13,284 nucleotides of DNA from an uncultured Collinsella sp. (lineage in GTDB: Bacteria; Actinomycetota; Coriobacteriia; Coriobacteriales; Coriobacteriaceae). The stretch is taken from the NCBI GenBank assembly GCA_902496775.1, contig CABVCF010000055.1, positions 1-13,284 on the forward strand, given 5' to 3'. The notes below the pieces were generated by a model. That model was not told the DNA's origin. It made no database searches and worked only from the letters and a program-made list of their open reading frames with translations. Shown here piece by piece: positions 7,328-13,263 of this stretch. The position numbers were made by a program, and so were the translations under genes. The first letter of the stretch is position 1; every line of letters begins with the position of its first letter.

Positions 7328-8713
7328 CTACGCCGTCAACGGCGCCGGCTCATGCGGCTCGCCGTTCAGCTCGACGATGACCTGCGTGCCAACGCCCTCC
7401 TGGGACTTCACGCGCATGCCGGAATCTTCTCCGTAAAAGAAATGGATGCGCTGAAGCACGTTGAAGAGCGCCAAGCCGCAGCCTCGTTTGATGGAGCCGT
7501 CGGCGGTAATGCTCTCGGGCTCCTCTCGGCGATGCTGCTCAAACAGATGCGCGCAGACTTCTTCGCTCATACCGATGCCATCGTCCTCGACGATGATCTC
7601 CAAACCGTCATCGGTCTCGAAAGCCCTAACATGAATAGAAAGCGGCTCGGTCTCGCGCTGCGCGTGCTTGATGCAGTTTTCGAGCAACGGCTGCAAGATA
7701 AACGGCGGTACCATGCAATCGCGCACCTCAAAGTCGATATCGACCGAGACGCGCAGACGGCCGTCGCCATAACGAGCCTGCATAAGATTGATATAGCGAG
7801 TGCCCTGTTCCACCTCGTGCTCGAGCGTTGTGAGGGTATCGGAATCAGAAAGCGTCTGACGGTAGTAATTGGAAAAGTCGATCAGCAGCGACCTGGCCTT
7901 GTCCGGCTCGGTACGTACGAGCGACACGATGGTGCTGATGGTGTTAAACAGAAAATGAGGATCGACCTGCGATTGCAAGGCGCGCAGCTCCACGCGGGCC
8001 GTAAGCTCGTCCTGGCGCTCGAGCTCAAAGCTCGCAAGCTGCGTGGAAATGAGGTCGGCAAAGCCCGAGGCAAGCGCCGTCTGGCGCATATCGATGCTGC
8101 TCAGACGGGGATAATACAGCTCGAGCGTGCCCACGCAATGCCCGCGCACGGTAAGCGGTGCGACAATACCGGCGCGCAGGCGCGGAAAGTAGCCACCCGT
8201 CTCGGTCGAGGCATCGCGCGAGAACACGCTTTGCTCACCGCTGTTGATCACGTTGAGCGTAGTCCGCAGTACCACCGGGGTGCCCGCGGGGCATTTTGCC
8301 GAGTCCTCGCCCCAGCTTGCCAACACCTGCTTGCCGTCGGTAAAGCAGATGGCAGAGGCGATAGTTTCGGACAGGATGATCTTAGAGGCGCCCAGGGCAG
8401 CTTCGGGCGTAAGGCCGCGCGACGTGTAGGCGAATATTTTTAAAGCGATGGCGAGCGTGCGGTCGGTTGCGCTCGATGTGAGGTCGTCGGGAACGACAAA
8501 GACGTACGAGAAGAAGAAGCACAGCATGACCAAGCCGGCAATGACGACAACGGCCGGAACGGGATTGGGATTATCGGTTAGATCCCAGATGAGCAGCAGG
8601 ATAAGCAGCGGAACGACAATACCGAGCAAGATGGCTTGAACCACATGCTGAGCGGTACGAAAGACCTTGGTAGAGTTGTAGCTCTTGCCCAGAATCAGCC
8701 TATTGAGACCCAC
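7328..8713 (-). CDS. LytS-like sensor histidine kinase 2
   Basis: A 461-residue histidine kinase with the same plan as kinase 1: two membrane segments (about 25-43 and 53-74), a GAF-like domain (about 85-210, AGIVAPLTVRG and VGTLELYYP), phosphoacceptor H253 in QVDPHFLFNTIS, N346 in QPLLENCIKH, DDGIGM at 377-382, and GCGLAL. The start chosen is the GTG at 8713, because AAGGAG (8725-8720) lies six bases before it. An ATG at 8719 has the same AAGGAG directly abutting it and is less likely, and starts further upstream fall within the terminator. The gene is followed after 38 bases by regulator 2 and preceded by the amidohydrolase, whose terminator lies in between. Cysteines at 122 and 141 in the GAF-like region could matter for sensing, but this is speculative. 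Confidence 0.93.
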   Translation of the reverse strand: MGLNRLILGKSYNSTKVFRTAQHVVQAILLGIVVPLLILLLIWDLTDNPNPVPAVVVIAGLVMLCFFFSYVFVVPDDLTSSATDRTLAIALKIFAYTSRGLTPEAALGASKIILSETIASAICFTDGKQVLASWGEDSAKCPAGTPVVLRTTLNVINSGEQSVFSRDASTETGGYFPRLRAGIVAPLTVRGHCVGTLELYYPRLSSIDMRQTALASGFADLISTQLASFELERQDELTARVELRALQSQVDPHFLFNTISTIVSLVRTEPDKARSLLIDFSNYYRQTLSDSDTLTTLEHEVEQGTRYINLMQARYGDGRLRVSVDIDFEVRDCMVPPFILQPLLENCIKHAQRETEPLSIHVRAFETDDGLEIIVEDDGIGMSEEVCAHLFEQHRREEPESITADGSIKRGCGLALFNVLQRIHFFYGEDSGMRVKSQEGVGTQVIVELNGEPHEPAPLTA

Positions 8714-8719
8714 CGTCAT

Positions 8720-8725
8720 CTCCTT
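8720..8725 (-). promoter_or_regulatory. Ribosome binding site deciding the kinase 2 start
   Basis: AAGGAG on the minus strand stands six bases before the GTG at 8713 and zero bases before the ATG at 8719. The spacing favours the GTG. Confidence 0.6.
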
Positions 8726-8746
8726 CTTACTGACGCACCCCATAGC

Positions 8747-8773
8747 AATAAAGAGGGCCGCAAGCGACCCTCT
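8747..8773 (-). terminator. Terminator after the amidohydrolase gene
   Basis: On the minus strand AGAGGGTCGC pairs with GCGGCCCTCT (one T-G wobble) around a very tight loop, followed by TTTATTGC. The stem spans 8773-8752. It lies about 60 bases after the amidohydrolase stop codon and only about 39 bases before the kinase 2 start, so it would be in the kinase leader if the promoter lies in 8774-8831. Confidence 0.65.
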
Positions 8774-8775
8774 CC

Positions 8776-8790
8776 ATTGCATTATGCAAT
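8776..8790 (-). promoter_or_regulatory. Palindrome overlapping a possible -10 of the kinase 2 operon
   Basis: ATTGCAT-T-ATGCAAT is a perfect palindrome with 7 bp arms. On the minus strand it contains CATAAT (8786-8781), a -10-like hexamer, with TTGATG (8812-8807) 20 bases upstream as a poor -35. The layout fits an operator overlapping a weak promoter for kinase 2-regulator 2. Confidence 0.4.
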
Positions 8791-8818
8791 CAAATACTGT
8801 GTTTTACATCAAGCCATC

Positions 8819-8828
8819 GATGAACGGT
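8819..8828 (-). promoter_or_regulatory. Single LytTR/AlgR-like box upstream of kinase 2
   Basis: ACCGTTCATC on the minus strand differs at one position from the AlgR box ACCGTTCGTC and fits the LytTR half-site consensus at all nine positions. It lies just past the amidohydrolase stop codon and about 33 bases upstream of the possible -10. No good partner repeat is seen 21-22 bp to either side, which lowers confidence. Confidence 0.35.
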
Positions 8829-8831
8829 AGC

Positions 8832-10109
8832 TTAGGCGCTGTACTTGTTTGCCTCGCCGAAGGTGCCGGCCTCGACAATCCAGCCGTCCTTCATGATGAC
8901 GTCCATGTTGTCGGTGTTGAGCACGTGGATGTCGGCGGCGACGTCACCGTTGACGACCAGCAGGTCGGCGCACTTGCCGGCCTCGATGGAACCGGTCTCG
9001 TCCTCGATGTGGCACATCTTGGCACCGTTGAGGGTTGCACAGGTGATGGTCTCGACCGGGGTGAAGCCGATCTTGTCGACGAACTCGTACATCTCCTCGA
9101 TGGAGCAGGTGCCATACGGGGTGACGAAGGAGAAGGAGTCGGAGCCGATCGTCATGACGACGCCGCGCTTCTTGGCCTCGCGCAGGCAGTCGTAGTTGCG
9201 CTGCAGCTCCTTCTCGACCAGGGTGCCCTCGTACTTGTCGTGCAGCTCGGGAACGTAGACGGGCGGATAGGTGGCGTACCAGGTGGGCAGGAAGGCGATC
9301 GTCGGAGTGAAGAAGGTGCCCTGCTCGGCCATGAGGTCCATGGTGCGCTCATCGATATCGAAGCCGTGAATCAGCTGCTCGCAGCCAAAGCGAACGGAAT
9401 CGTAGGCAGCGGCGTGGTTGTTGTAGCAGTGGCTCCACACGGGGATGCCGACCATCTTTGCCTCTTCGACCACGGCCTGGATCTCCTCGGAGCAGTAGTG
9501 CTGGTCGCGGCCGGAGTCCCAGCGCCAGATGCCACCACCGGTAGCCCAGATCTTGATGGCATCGGGGTTCTCACGCAGGCGACGGCGGACGGCCTTGCGC
9601 AGATCCCAAGGACCGTCGACCTGATCGCCCCAGGGGTGCGATTCCTTGTTGAGCTCCTGGCTGCAGTGGTGGGAGTCGCCGTGGCCGGCAACGCGGCAGA
9701 AGCCAAGGCCGGTGGCCAGAACGCGCGGGCCCTTGAAGACGCCCTTGTCGATGCAGTCGCGAATCTGGATACCAAAGCGGCCGATCTCGCAGACGGTGGT
9801 GAGGCCGTGGGTGAGGCAGTCGTAGGCCTGCTTGACGGCGACGGCCTGCTTCTCGAGGAGCGGCTGCATGACCCAGTCGGTGTCATCGTCGGTCAGGTTG
9901 CCCGAGAAGTGCAGGTGGGTGTCGATCAGGCCGGGAAGGACAGTCTTGCCGGCGGCGTCGATAACCTCAACGCCCTCGGGAAGGTCCTGCATAGCACCGG
10001 CGTACTCGATCTTGCCGTTGTCGTCGACGAGAACGAGGGAGTTCTCGACCGGCTCGGCACCGGTACCGTCGATGAGCTTACCGCCAACGATTGCATACTT
10101 AGTGGACAT
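8832..10109 (-). CDS. Metal-dependent amidohydrolase (prolidase-like subgroup)
   Basis: A 425-residue amidohydrolase-superfamily enzyme, cytoplasmic, expected to cleave an amide or cyclic amide bond. The metal site is complete: H65 and H67 in DTHLHF, K186 in IKIWATGGG (position of the carboxylated lysine bridging two metals), H227, H248 in LIHGFD and D324 in TIGSDSF. N- and C-terminal segments form the usual beta-sandwich (KLIDGTGAEP at the start, GSIEAGKCADLLVVNGD near the end). The bridging lysine and motif spacing resemble the dipeptidase/prolidase-like and imidazolonepropionase-like members rather than single-metal deaminases. The substrate cannot be fixed from sequence. The ATG follows an ideal AAGGAGGAAC. 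It lies 131 bases after the amino acid permease and is probably co-transcribed, which suggests an imported amino acid conjugate or dipeptide as substrate. Confidence 0.88.
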   Translation of the reverse strand: MSTKYAIVGGKLIDGTGAEPVENSLVLVDDNGKIEYAGAMQDLPEGVEVIDAAGKTVLPGLIDTHLHFSGNLTDDDTDWVMQPLLEKQAVAVKQAYDCLTHGLTTVCEIGRFGIQIRDCIDKGVFKGPRVLATGLGFCRVAGHGDSHHCSQELNKESHPWGDQVDGPWDLRKAVRRRLRENPDAIKIWATGGGIWRWDSGRDQHYCSEEIQAVVEEAKMVGIPVWSHCYNNHAAAYDSVRFGCEQLIHGFDIDERTMDLMAEQGTFFTPTIAFLPTWYATYPPVYVPELHDKYEGTLVEKELQRNYDCLREAKKRGVVMTIGSDSFSFVTPYGTCSIEEMYEFVDKIGFTPVETITCATLNGAKMCHIEDETGSIEAGKCADLLVVNGDVAADIHVLNTDNMDVIMKDGWIVEAGTFGEANKYSA

Positions 10110-10139
10110 GGTTCCTCCTTATGGATCCATATAGTGGGC

Positions 10140-10163
10140 GAGGCCGTGTTGGGTTAAGGCCTC
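10140..10163. repeat. Inverted repeat between permease and amidohydrolase genes
   Basis: GAGGCC (10140-10145) and GGCCTC (10158-10163) form a 6 bp stem with a 12-base loop. There is no T-run on either side, so it is not a standard terminator. It may be a processing or partial-termination structure in the permease-amidohydrolase transcript. Nothing else convincing is seen in 10110-10240. Confidence 0.3.
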
Positions 10164-10240
10164 ACAAAGCTACCCAAGTGGCGCCGGGCTCGGTGCGCGG
10201 GAGAGAGGGCACCGCACACCCAATCCGCCCCGGCTAGGCG

Positions 10241-11692
10241 TTACTTTTTGCGGGAATTGGTGAAAGCCATGAGGGCCAGGCCAATAGCCAACCAGCCGAT
10301 CACGATGCTCCACTCCACCATGTTGAGGGAGGCGGGAGAGAACGGAATCACGAGCAGGCCGATGATGATGGCGCAGGCAGCGATGGCGAGGCAGATGCCA
10401 AACTTGCCGCCGGGCACCTCGTAGGGACGAGGCAGGTCGGGCTCGGTGAAGCGCATACGCAGGCAAGCGAGGGCGACCATGCCGCAGGAGAAGATGAAGG
10501 CGAGAGCCGACACGTTGGTCAGAGGGATGAGCATGTTCTTGCCCAGGAACGGACCGACGACGGTGATGACGCCCAGAACGACGCAGGCAAGCTTGGGAGC
10601 GCCGGAGCTGGGATCGACCTCGGCGAACTTCTCGGGCAGCTGGCCCTTGCGGCCCATGGCGAGCATGATGCGGCTCGTGGCGCCGTAGAAGGAGTTCATC
10701 GGGCCCATGGGTCCAAGCGTGGCGATGACGAGCATGGCCAGGTACAGGAGCATGTTGATGCCCTTGAGGCAGGCGAGCGCGGGAACCGGGCTCTTAACAA
10801 ACTCATGCCAGTCGAGGATGGTGCCGAACGAGTAGATACAGACCATGTAGAAGCCGCCGGCGGCCAGCAGGGCCAGGGAGATAATCTTGCCGAACTTGTT
10901 CCAGTTAAGGCCCTCGGCTGCTTCCTCAGCCTGCTGAGGAATGGTGTCGAAGCCGGCGTAGAAGAACGGGGTCAGAACCAAGACCGACACGATGCCGGCA
11001 AACAGGCTGGTGCTCTCGGTAGCGGCCTTGCCGCCGCCAGCGCCGGTGACCTGGGAGAACACGGGCATGGCGTTGTCCGGCGAGCCGGTGAACAGCGAGA
11101 CGCCCATGGCGAGCAGCATGCCGCAGAGCAGAGCCTTGGTCAGGAAGGCCTGGAGTTTGGCGGCCGAGCTGGCACCGCGGAAGTTGAGGAAGATGACGTA
11201 GACTGCAAAGCCGAGCGCGATCAGCGTCGGGAACAGGTAAACGTCGGCCCCCAGGATGGTGTAGAGCTTGACGGCGCGCAGCCACTCAAGGCCTGGCAGG
11301 CTGCCGAACATCTCGGACACGAGGGTCGAAATAGCGATGGCCTCCCACGGGCACAGGATGCCGTTGCCCAGGGCCAAAAGCCATCCGGTGATGTAGCTCA
11401 GCGTACGGCCAAAGCTACGATCGACATACTCGACGATGCCGCCTGAGATGGGGATAGCAGCCGTGAGCTCACCGAAAACAGCTCCGACGGGCACGAGGAA
11501 GATTGCACCCAAGAGGAATGCGATCATAGCGGGAACGGGACCGCCGCCCACGACCATCCAGTCGCCGACCTGCAGAACCCAACCGGTACCGATGATGGCA
11601 CCGAAACCGATGGTGAAGAAGTTCCAGAGCGAAAGCGTTTTCTTCATGCCGCCGTTATCCTCGACTGCAACTTCTGCGTTCTTGTCCGCCAT
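10241..11692 (-). CDS. APC-family amino acid permease
   Basis: A 483-residue integral membrane transporter of the amino acid-polyamine-organocation superfamily. It has about 12 hydrophobic segments and the helix 1 motif GFGAIIGTGW (residues 29-38). It also has the FGELTAAIPISGGIVEY stretch of helix 2 and an FFYAGFDTIPQQAEEA segment at about 240 that corresponds to the substrate-gating helix 6 region. It should import an amino acid or amine by proton coupling or exchange; the specificity is unknown. The start is the ATG at 11692 after GGAAAGGAGGGG. An in-frame start at 11731 lacks this spacing and would add a charged, non-family extension. It is the first gene of the permease-amidohydrolase unit, and its upstream region carries paired LytTR-type repeats, so regulation by the neighbouring two-component system is likely. 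Confidence 0.92.
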   Translation of the reverse strand: MADKNAEVAVEDNGGMKKTLSLWNFFTIGFGAIIGTGWVLQVGDWMVVGGGPVPAMIAFLLGAIFLVPVGAVFGELTAAIPISGGIVEYVDRSFGRTLSYITGWLLALGNGILCPWEAIAISTLVSEMFGSLPGLEWLRAVKLYTILGADVYLFPTLIALGFAVYVIFLNFRGASSAAKLQAFLTKALLCGMLLAMGVSLFTGSPDNAMPVFSQVTGAGGGKAATESTSLFAGIVSVLVLTPFFYAGFDTIPQQAEEAAEGLNWNKFGKIISLALLAAGGFYMVCIYSFGTILDWHEFVKSPVPALACLKGINMLLYLAMLVIATLGPMGPMNSFYGATSRIMLAMGRKGQLPEKFAEVDPSSGAPKLACVVLGVITVVGPFLGKNMLIPLTNVSALAFIFSCGMVALACLRMRFTEPDLPRPYEVPGGKFGICLAIAACAIIIGLLVIPFSPASLNMVEWSIVIGWLAIGLALMAFTNSRKK

Positions 11693-11711
11693 TGTTCCCC
11701 TCCTTTCCTTT

Positions 11712-11730
11712 TTGACGCCCCTTGACGTCA
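11712..11730. repeat. TTGACG direct repeat with TGACGTCA palindrome in the permease leader
   Basis: TTGACG occurs at 11712-11717 and 11722-11727, ten bases apart, and the second copy is within the perfect palindrome TGACGTCA (11723-11730). Further copies of TGACG-type sequence occur at 11871-11877 (GACGTCA) and 11925-11929. The pair lies 20-38 bases before the permease start. A regulator site is possible, but no protein can be named. Confidence 0.3.
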
Positions 11731-11736
11731 CCCCTT

Positions 11737-11767
11737 GCGCGGTCTGTTTTGCCGCGCGCTTTTATTT
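11737..11767 (+). other. GC-rich hairpin followed by a T-run on the plus strand
   Basis: GCGCGG (11737-11742) and CCGCGC (11752-11757) form a 6 bp stem with a 9-base loop, followed on the plus strand by GCTTTTATTT. It looks like a plus-strand terminator, yet no plus-strand gene lies upstream. On the minus strand it would be a structure in the permease leader. Confidence 0.35.
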
Positions 11768-11835
11768 CGTGGCTTTAAGATACGGCCTTGGCACAGCAGC
11801 GCCGCTTGTAGCTCGACCGAAGGCAGAACTGCAAA

Positions 11836-11865
11836 ACGAGCGGCGCCGTTTTTGGGACGAACGGC
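11836..11865 (-). promoter_or_regulatory. Paired LytTR-type direct repeats upstream of the permease operon
   Basis: On the minus strand GCCGTTCGT (11865-11857) and GCCGCTCGT (11844-11836) are imperfect direct repeats separated by exactly 12 bases, a 21 bp repeat distance. LytTR regulators such as AlgR and AgrA bind two 9 bp direct repeats with 12-13 bp between them. The first copy contains the AlgR core CCGTTCGTC, and the copies match the half-site consensus at 8 and 7 of 9 positions. Just downstream are TTGCAG and, 18 bases later, TACAAG, a plausible weak activator-dependent promoter. The same stretch can also be read as a hairpin (CGCCGTT at 11844-11850 with AACGGCG at 11860-11866). Confidence 0.55.
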
Positions 11866-11947
11866 GGGAGACGTCATTCGTCTTGGACGCTTTCATCTTG
11901 TCTGCTTTTGAATACCTGTTGCCGTGACGCTTGGCGCGCGGCGCGGC

Positions 11948-11965
11948 AACGTTCATACCATTTGT
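11948..11965 (+). promoter_or_regulatory. Adjacent LytTR-like half-sites upstream of the C39-like gene
   Basis: AACGTTCAT and ACCATTTGT lie head to tail with no gap and match the LytTR half-site consensus at 9 and 8 of 9 positions. The 9 bp spacing is not the usual 21-22 bp, so binding is doubtful. They lie about 85 bases before the C39-like start. Downstream are an inverted repeat CACAT-ACCC-ATGTG (11979-11992) and a weak -10-like TAGGAT (12011-12016). Confidence 0.22.
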
Positions 11966-12047
11966 CAGGCTTTTGGCGCACATACCCATGTGTCGTGCAT
12001 CTTTTTATGTAGGATAGACAAGTTACACATGAGGCAAGGTGATTCGA

Positions 12048-13049
12048 ATGGCATACGGATACAATGACGGCGACCAACGGCCACAAAGCGTGCGCCTTGC
12101 CGGCCGCACCACGCCAACGCCCAGAAGCACCTCCGACAACGACAACCCGCAGCGCCCCCAAGAGCAGCCCGGGGCTTCTTCGCGGCAGCAAAGCCGTACC
12201 GTGCAGCAGTCAGACCGCGTGAGTACGAGCACACGCCAACGTCAGACCGACACATTGCAGCCACGCCGCTACGATCGCCGTAAGACCGACTACTACGTCA
12301 AGCGCTCCTTTTCGCGACCTCAACGCGATCGCGGCAATTCCGCCCCTCACCCCGCGTCGCACACCACAAGCCACGCGCTTCCGGCCCGCCGCCTGCGCCT
12401 TGCGCTTTGCTCCATCGCCGCCTGCCTCGTCTTTGTGTTTTTGGGATCCTGCATCTCCCACGGATCAGCCGGTCTTGAGCCCACTGCCGAGGACAAGCTG
12501 CTTAAAGCTCCCGTCGCGCCCGGTTGCTCCTTTGCGTTCTCGACCCCACGCTCGCAATGGCAGGCCGGCGCCATGCCCCACATCTACCAAATTGACCCCG
12601 CATGGTCGGAGCTGCCCTATGCCGGCGGCACTATTCGCGAAAACGCTTGCGGTCCCACTTGCCTCACCATGGTCTATATCTTTAAGACCGGCCACACCGA
12701 TAAGACGCCGGTCGATATATGCGCACTGGCCGAAGCCGGCAACTACGCCCCCACTGGTGCCACCGAGTGGTCGTTTATGACAGGCGGTGCGTGGCAGCTA
12801 GGGCTCAACGGAACACAGCTCTATAACGATCGCGAATCGATTACCCAAGCACTTCGCTCGGGTGCGCCCGTCATCGCCGCAGTGCGCCCCGGTACGTTTA
12901 CCAACGTAGGCCACTACATCGTGCTCTACGGCATCGACGACGCCAACCAGATTGGCGTCTACGACCCCAACTCGGCCAGCCGCAGCGCCCGCCGCTGGGG
13001 CGTCGTAGAGGTCCTCAACGAAGTCGAAGCCATGTGGGCCTACTACTAG
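12048..13049 (+). CDS. Membrane-anchored C39-like cysteine peptidase
   Basis: A 333-residue protein and the only plus-strand gene. Residues 1-115 are a low-complexity, Gln/Arg/Ser/Thr-rich, basic and probably disordered cytoplasmic segment. Residues 117-134 form one transmembrane helix (RLALCSIAACLVFVFLG), and the rest should be outside the membrane. The outer domain (about 178-333) is a papain-like C39_2 fold: Q181 in YQIDPAW, C201 in ENACGPTCLTMVY, H289 in VGHYIVLYG and D306 in VYDPNS, which is a complete catalytic set. It probably cleaves a surface or secreted peptide or a wall peptide, since no ABC transporter is attached as in bacteriocin-processing C39 proteins. The ATG at 12048 follows AAGGTGATTCGA. 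A GTG at 12039 with GAGG upstream is an alternative adding three residues. It is divergent from the permease across 355 bases. Confidence 0.85.
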   Translation: MAYGYNDGDQRPQSVRLAGRTTPTPRSTSDNDNPQRPQEQPGASSRQQSRTVQQSDRVSTSTRQRQTDTLQPRRYDRRKTDYYVKRSFSRPQRDRGNSAPHPASHTTSHALPARRLRLALCSIAACLVFVFLGSCISHGSAGLEPTAEDKLLKAPVAPGCSFAFSTPRSQWQAGAMPHIYQIDPAWSELPYAGGTIRENACGPTCLTMVYIFKTGHTDKTPVDICALAEAGNYAPTGATEWSFMTGGAWQLGLNGTQLYNDRESITQALRSGAPVIAAVRPGTFTNVGHYIVLYGIDDANQIGVYDPNSASRSARRWGVVEVLNEVEAMWAYY

Positions 13050-13071
13050 TCATTGGGCACTCATTGGGGAC
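13050..13071 (+). repeat. Tandem 11 bp repeat at the left end of the palindromic element
   Basis: TCATTGGGCAC (13050-13060) is followed at once by TCATTGGGGAC (13061-13071), 10 of 11 bases identical. The second copy is the outer end of the inverted repeat of the element that follows. It begins one base after the peptidase stop codon. Confidence 0.6.
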
Positions 13072-13177
13072 AGACTTAAATGAGTACCTGGGAAACTGTG
13101 CCCCGCTTTGGACACTCATTGTGGGATGCGCTTTCCGCAGTTGATCGGTGCCACGCATTTAAGTCTGTCCCCAATGA
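13061..13177. mobile_element. 117 bp palindromic element with 22 bp perfect terminal inverted repeats (MITE/REP-like)
   Basis: Positions 13061-13082 and 13156-13177 are perfect reverse complements over 22 bases, the outer part reading TCATTGGGGACAGACTTAA. The 73 bases between them code for nothing recognisable and contain another CACTCATTG (13113-13121). Size, perfect ends and lack of a transposase fit a miniature inverted-repeat or REP-type element mobilised in trans. Similar GGGGACAGACTT-type ends are remembered around IS200/IS605-like transposases, but this was not checked. The transcript can fold into a very stable hairpin and could also act as a transcription barrier after the peptidase gene. 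Confidence 0.65.
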
Positions 13178-13230
13178 CCAGCCCTAGGCTGCCGGCAGGA
13201 AAGGAACGTCCCTAAGTGCCGGGTTGAAAC

Positions 13231-13263
13231 AAAAGCCCCGCAGTCGGAGCGGACTGCGGGGCT
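13231..13263 (-). terminator. Terminator for a minus-strand gene beyond the right edge
   Basis: AGCCCCGCAGTC and GACTGCGGGGCT form a perfect 12 bp stem with a 6-base loop (13234-13263). On the minus strand it is followed by TTTGTTTC, a typical intrinsic terminator. A minus-strand TAG at 13277-13275 could be the end of that gene, but too little is present to call it. Bases 13178-13230 hold nothing recognisable. Confidence 0.8.

Noticed and set aside
669..8713. Naming the two-component pairs lytSR, btsSR or ypdAB
   Set aside because: The kinases lack the multi-pass LytS-type sensor domain, and nothing in the sequence fixes the ligand or orthology, so no gene symbols were given.
8685..10157. 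A 490-codon plus-strand open frame across the amidohydrolase gene
   Set aside because: It is antisense to a gene with full catalytic motifs, and its translation is a repetitive Gly/Val/Asp/Ala-rich string typical of a mirror of GC-rich codons. The same applies to the plus-strand frames at 7292-8443, 4670-5569 and 468-1448.
12048..12470. Lipoprotein signal (Leu-Gly-Ser-Cys) in the C39-like protein
   Set aside because: About 115 hydrophilic residues precede the hydrophobic segment, far too long for a lipoprotein signal peptide. A type II membrane anchor is simpler.
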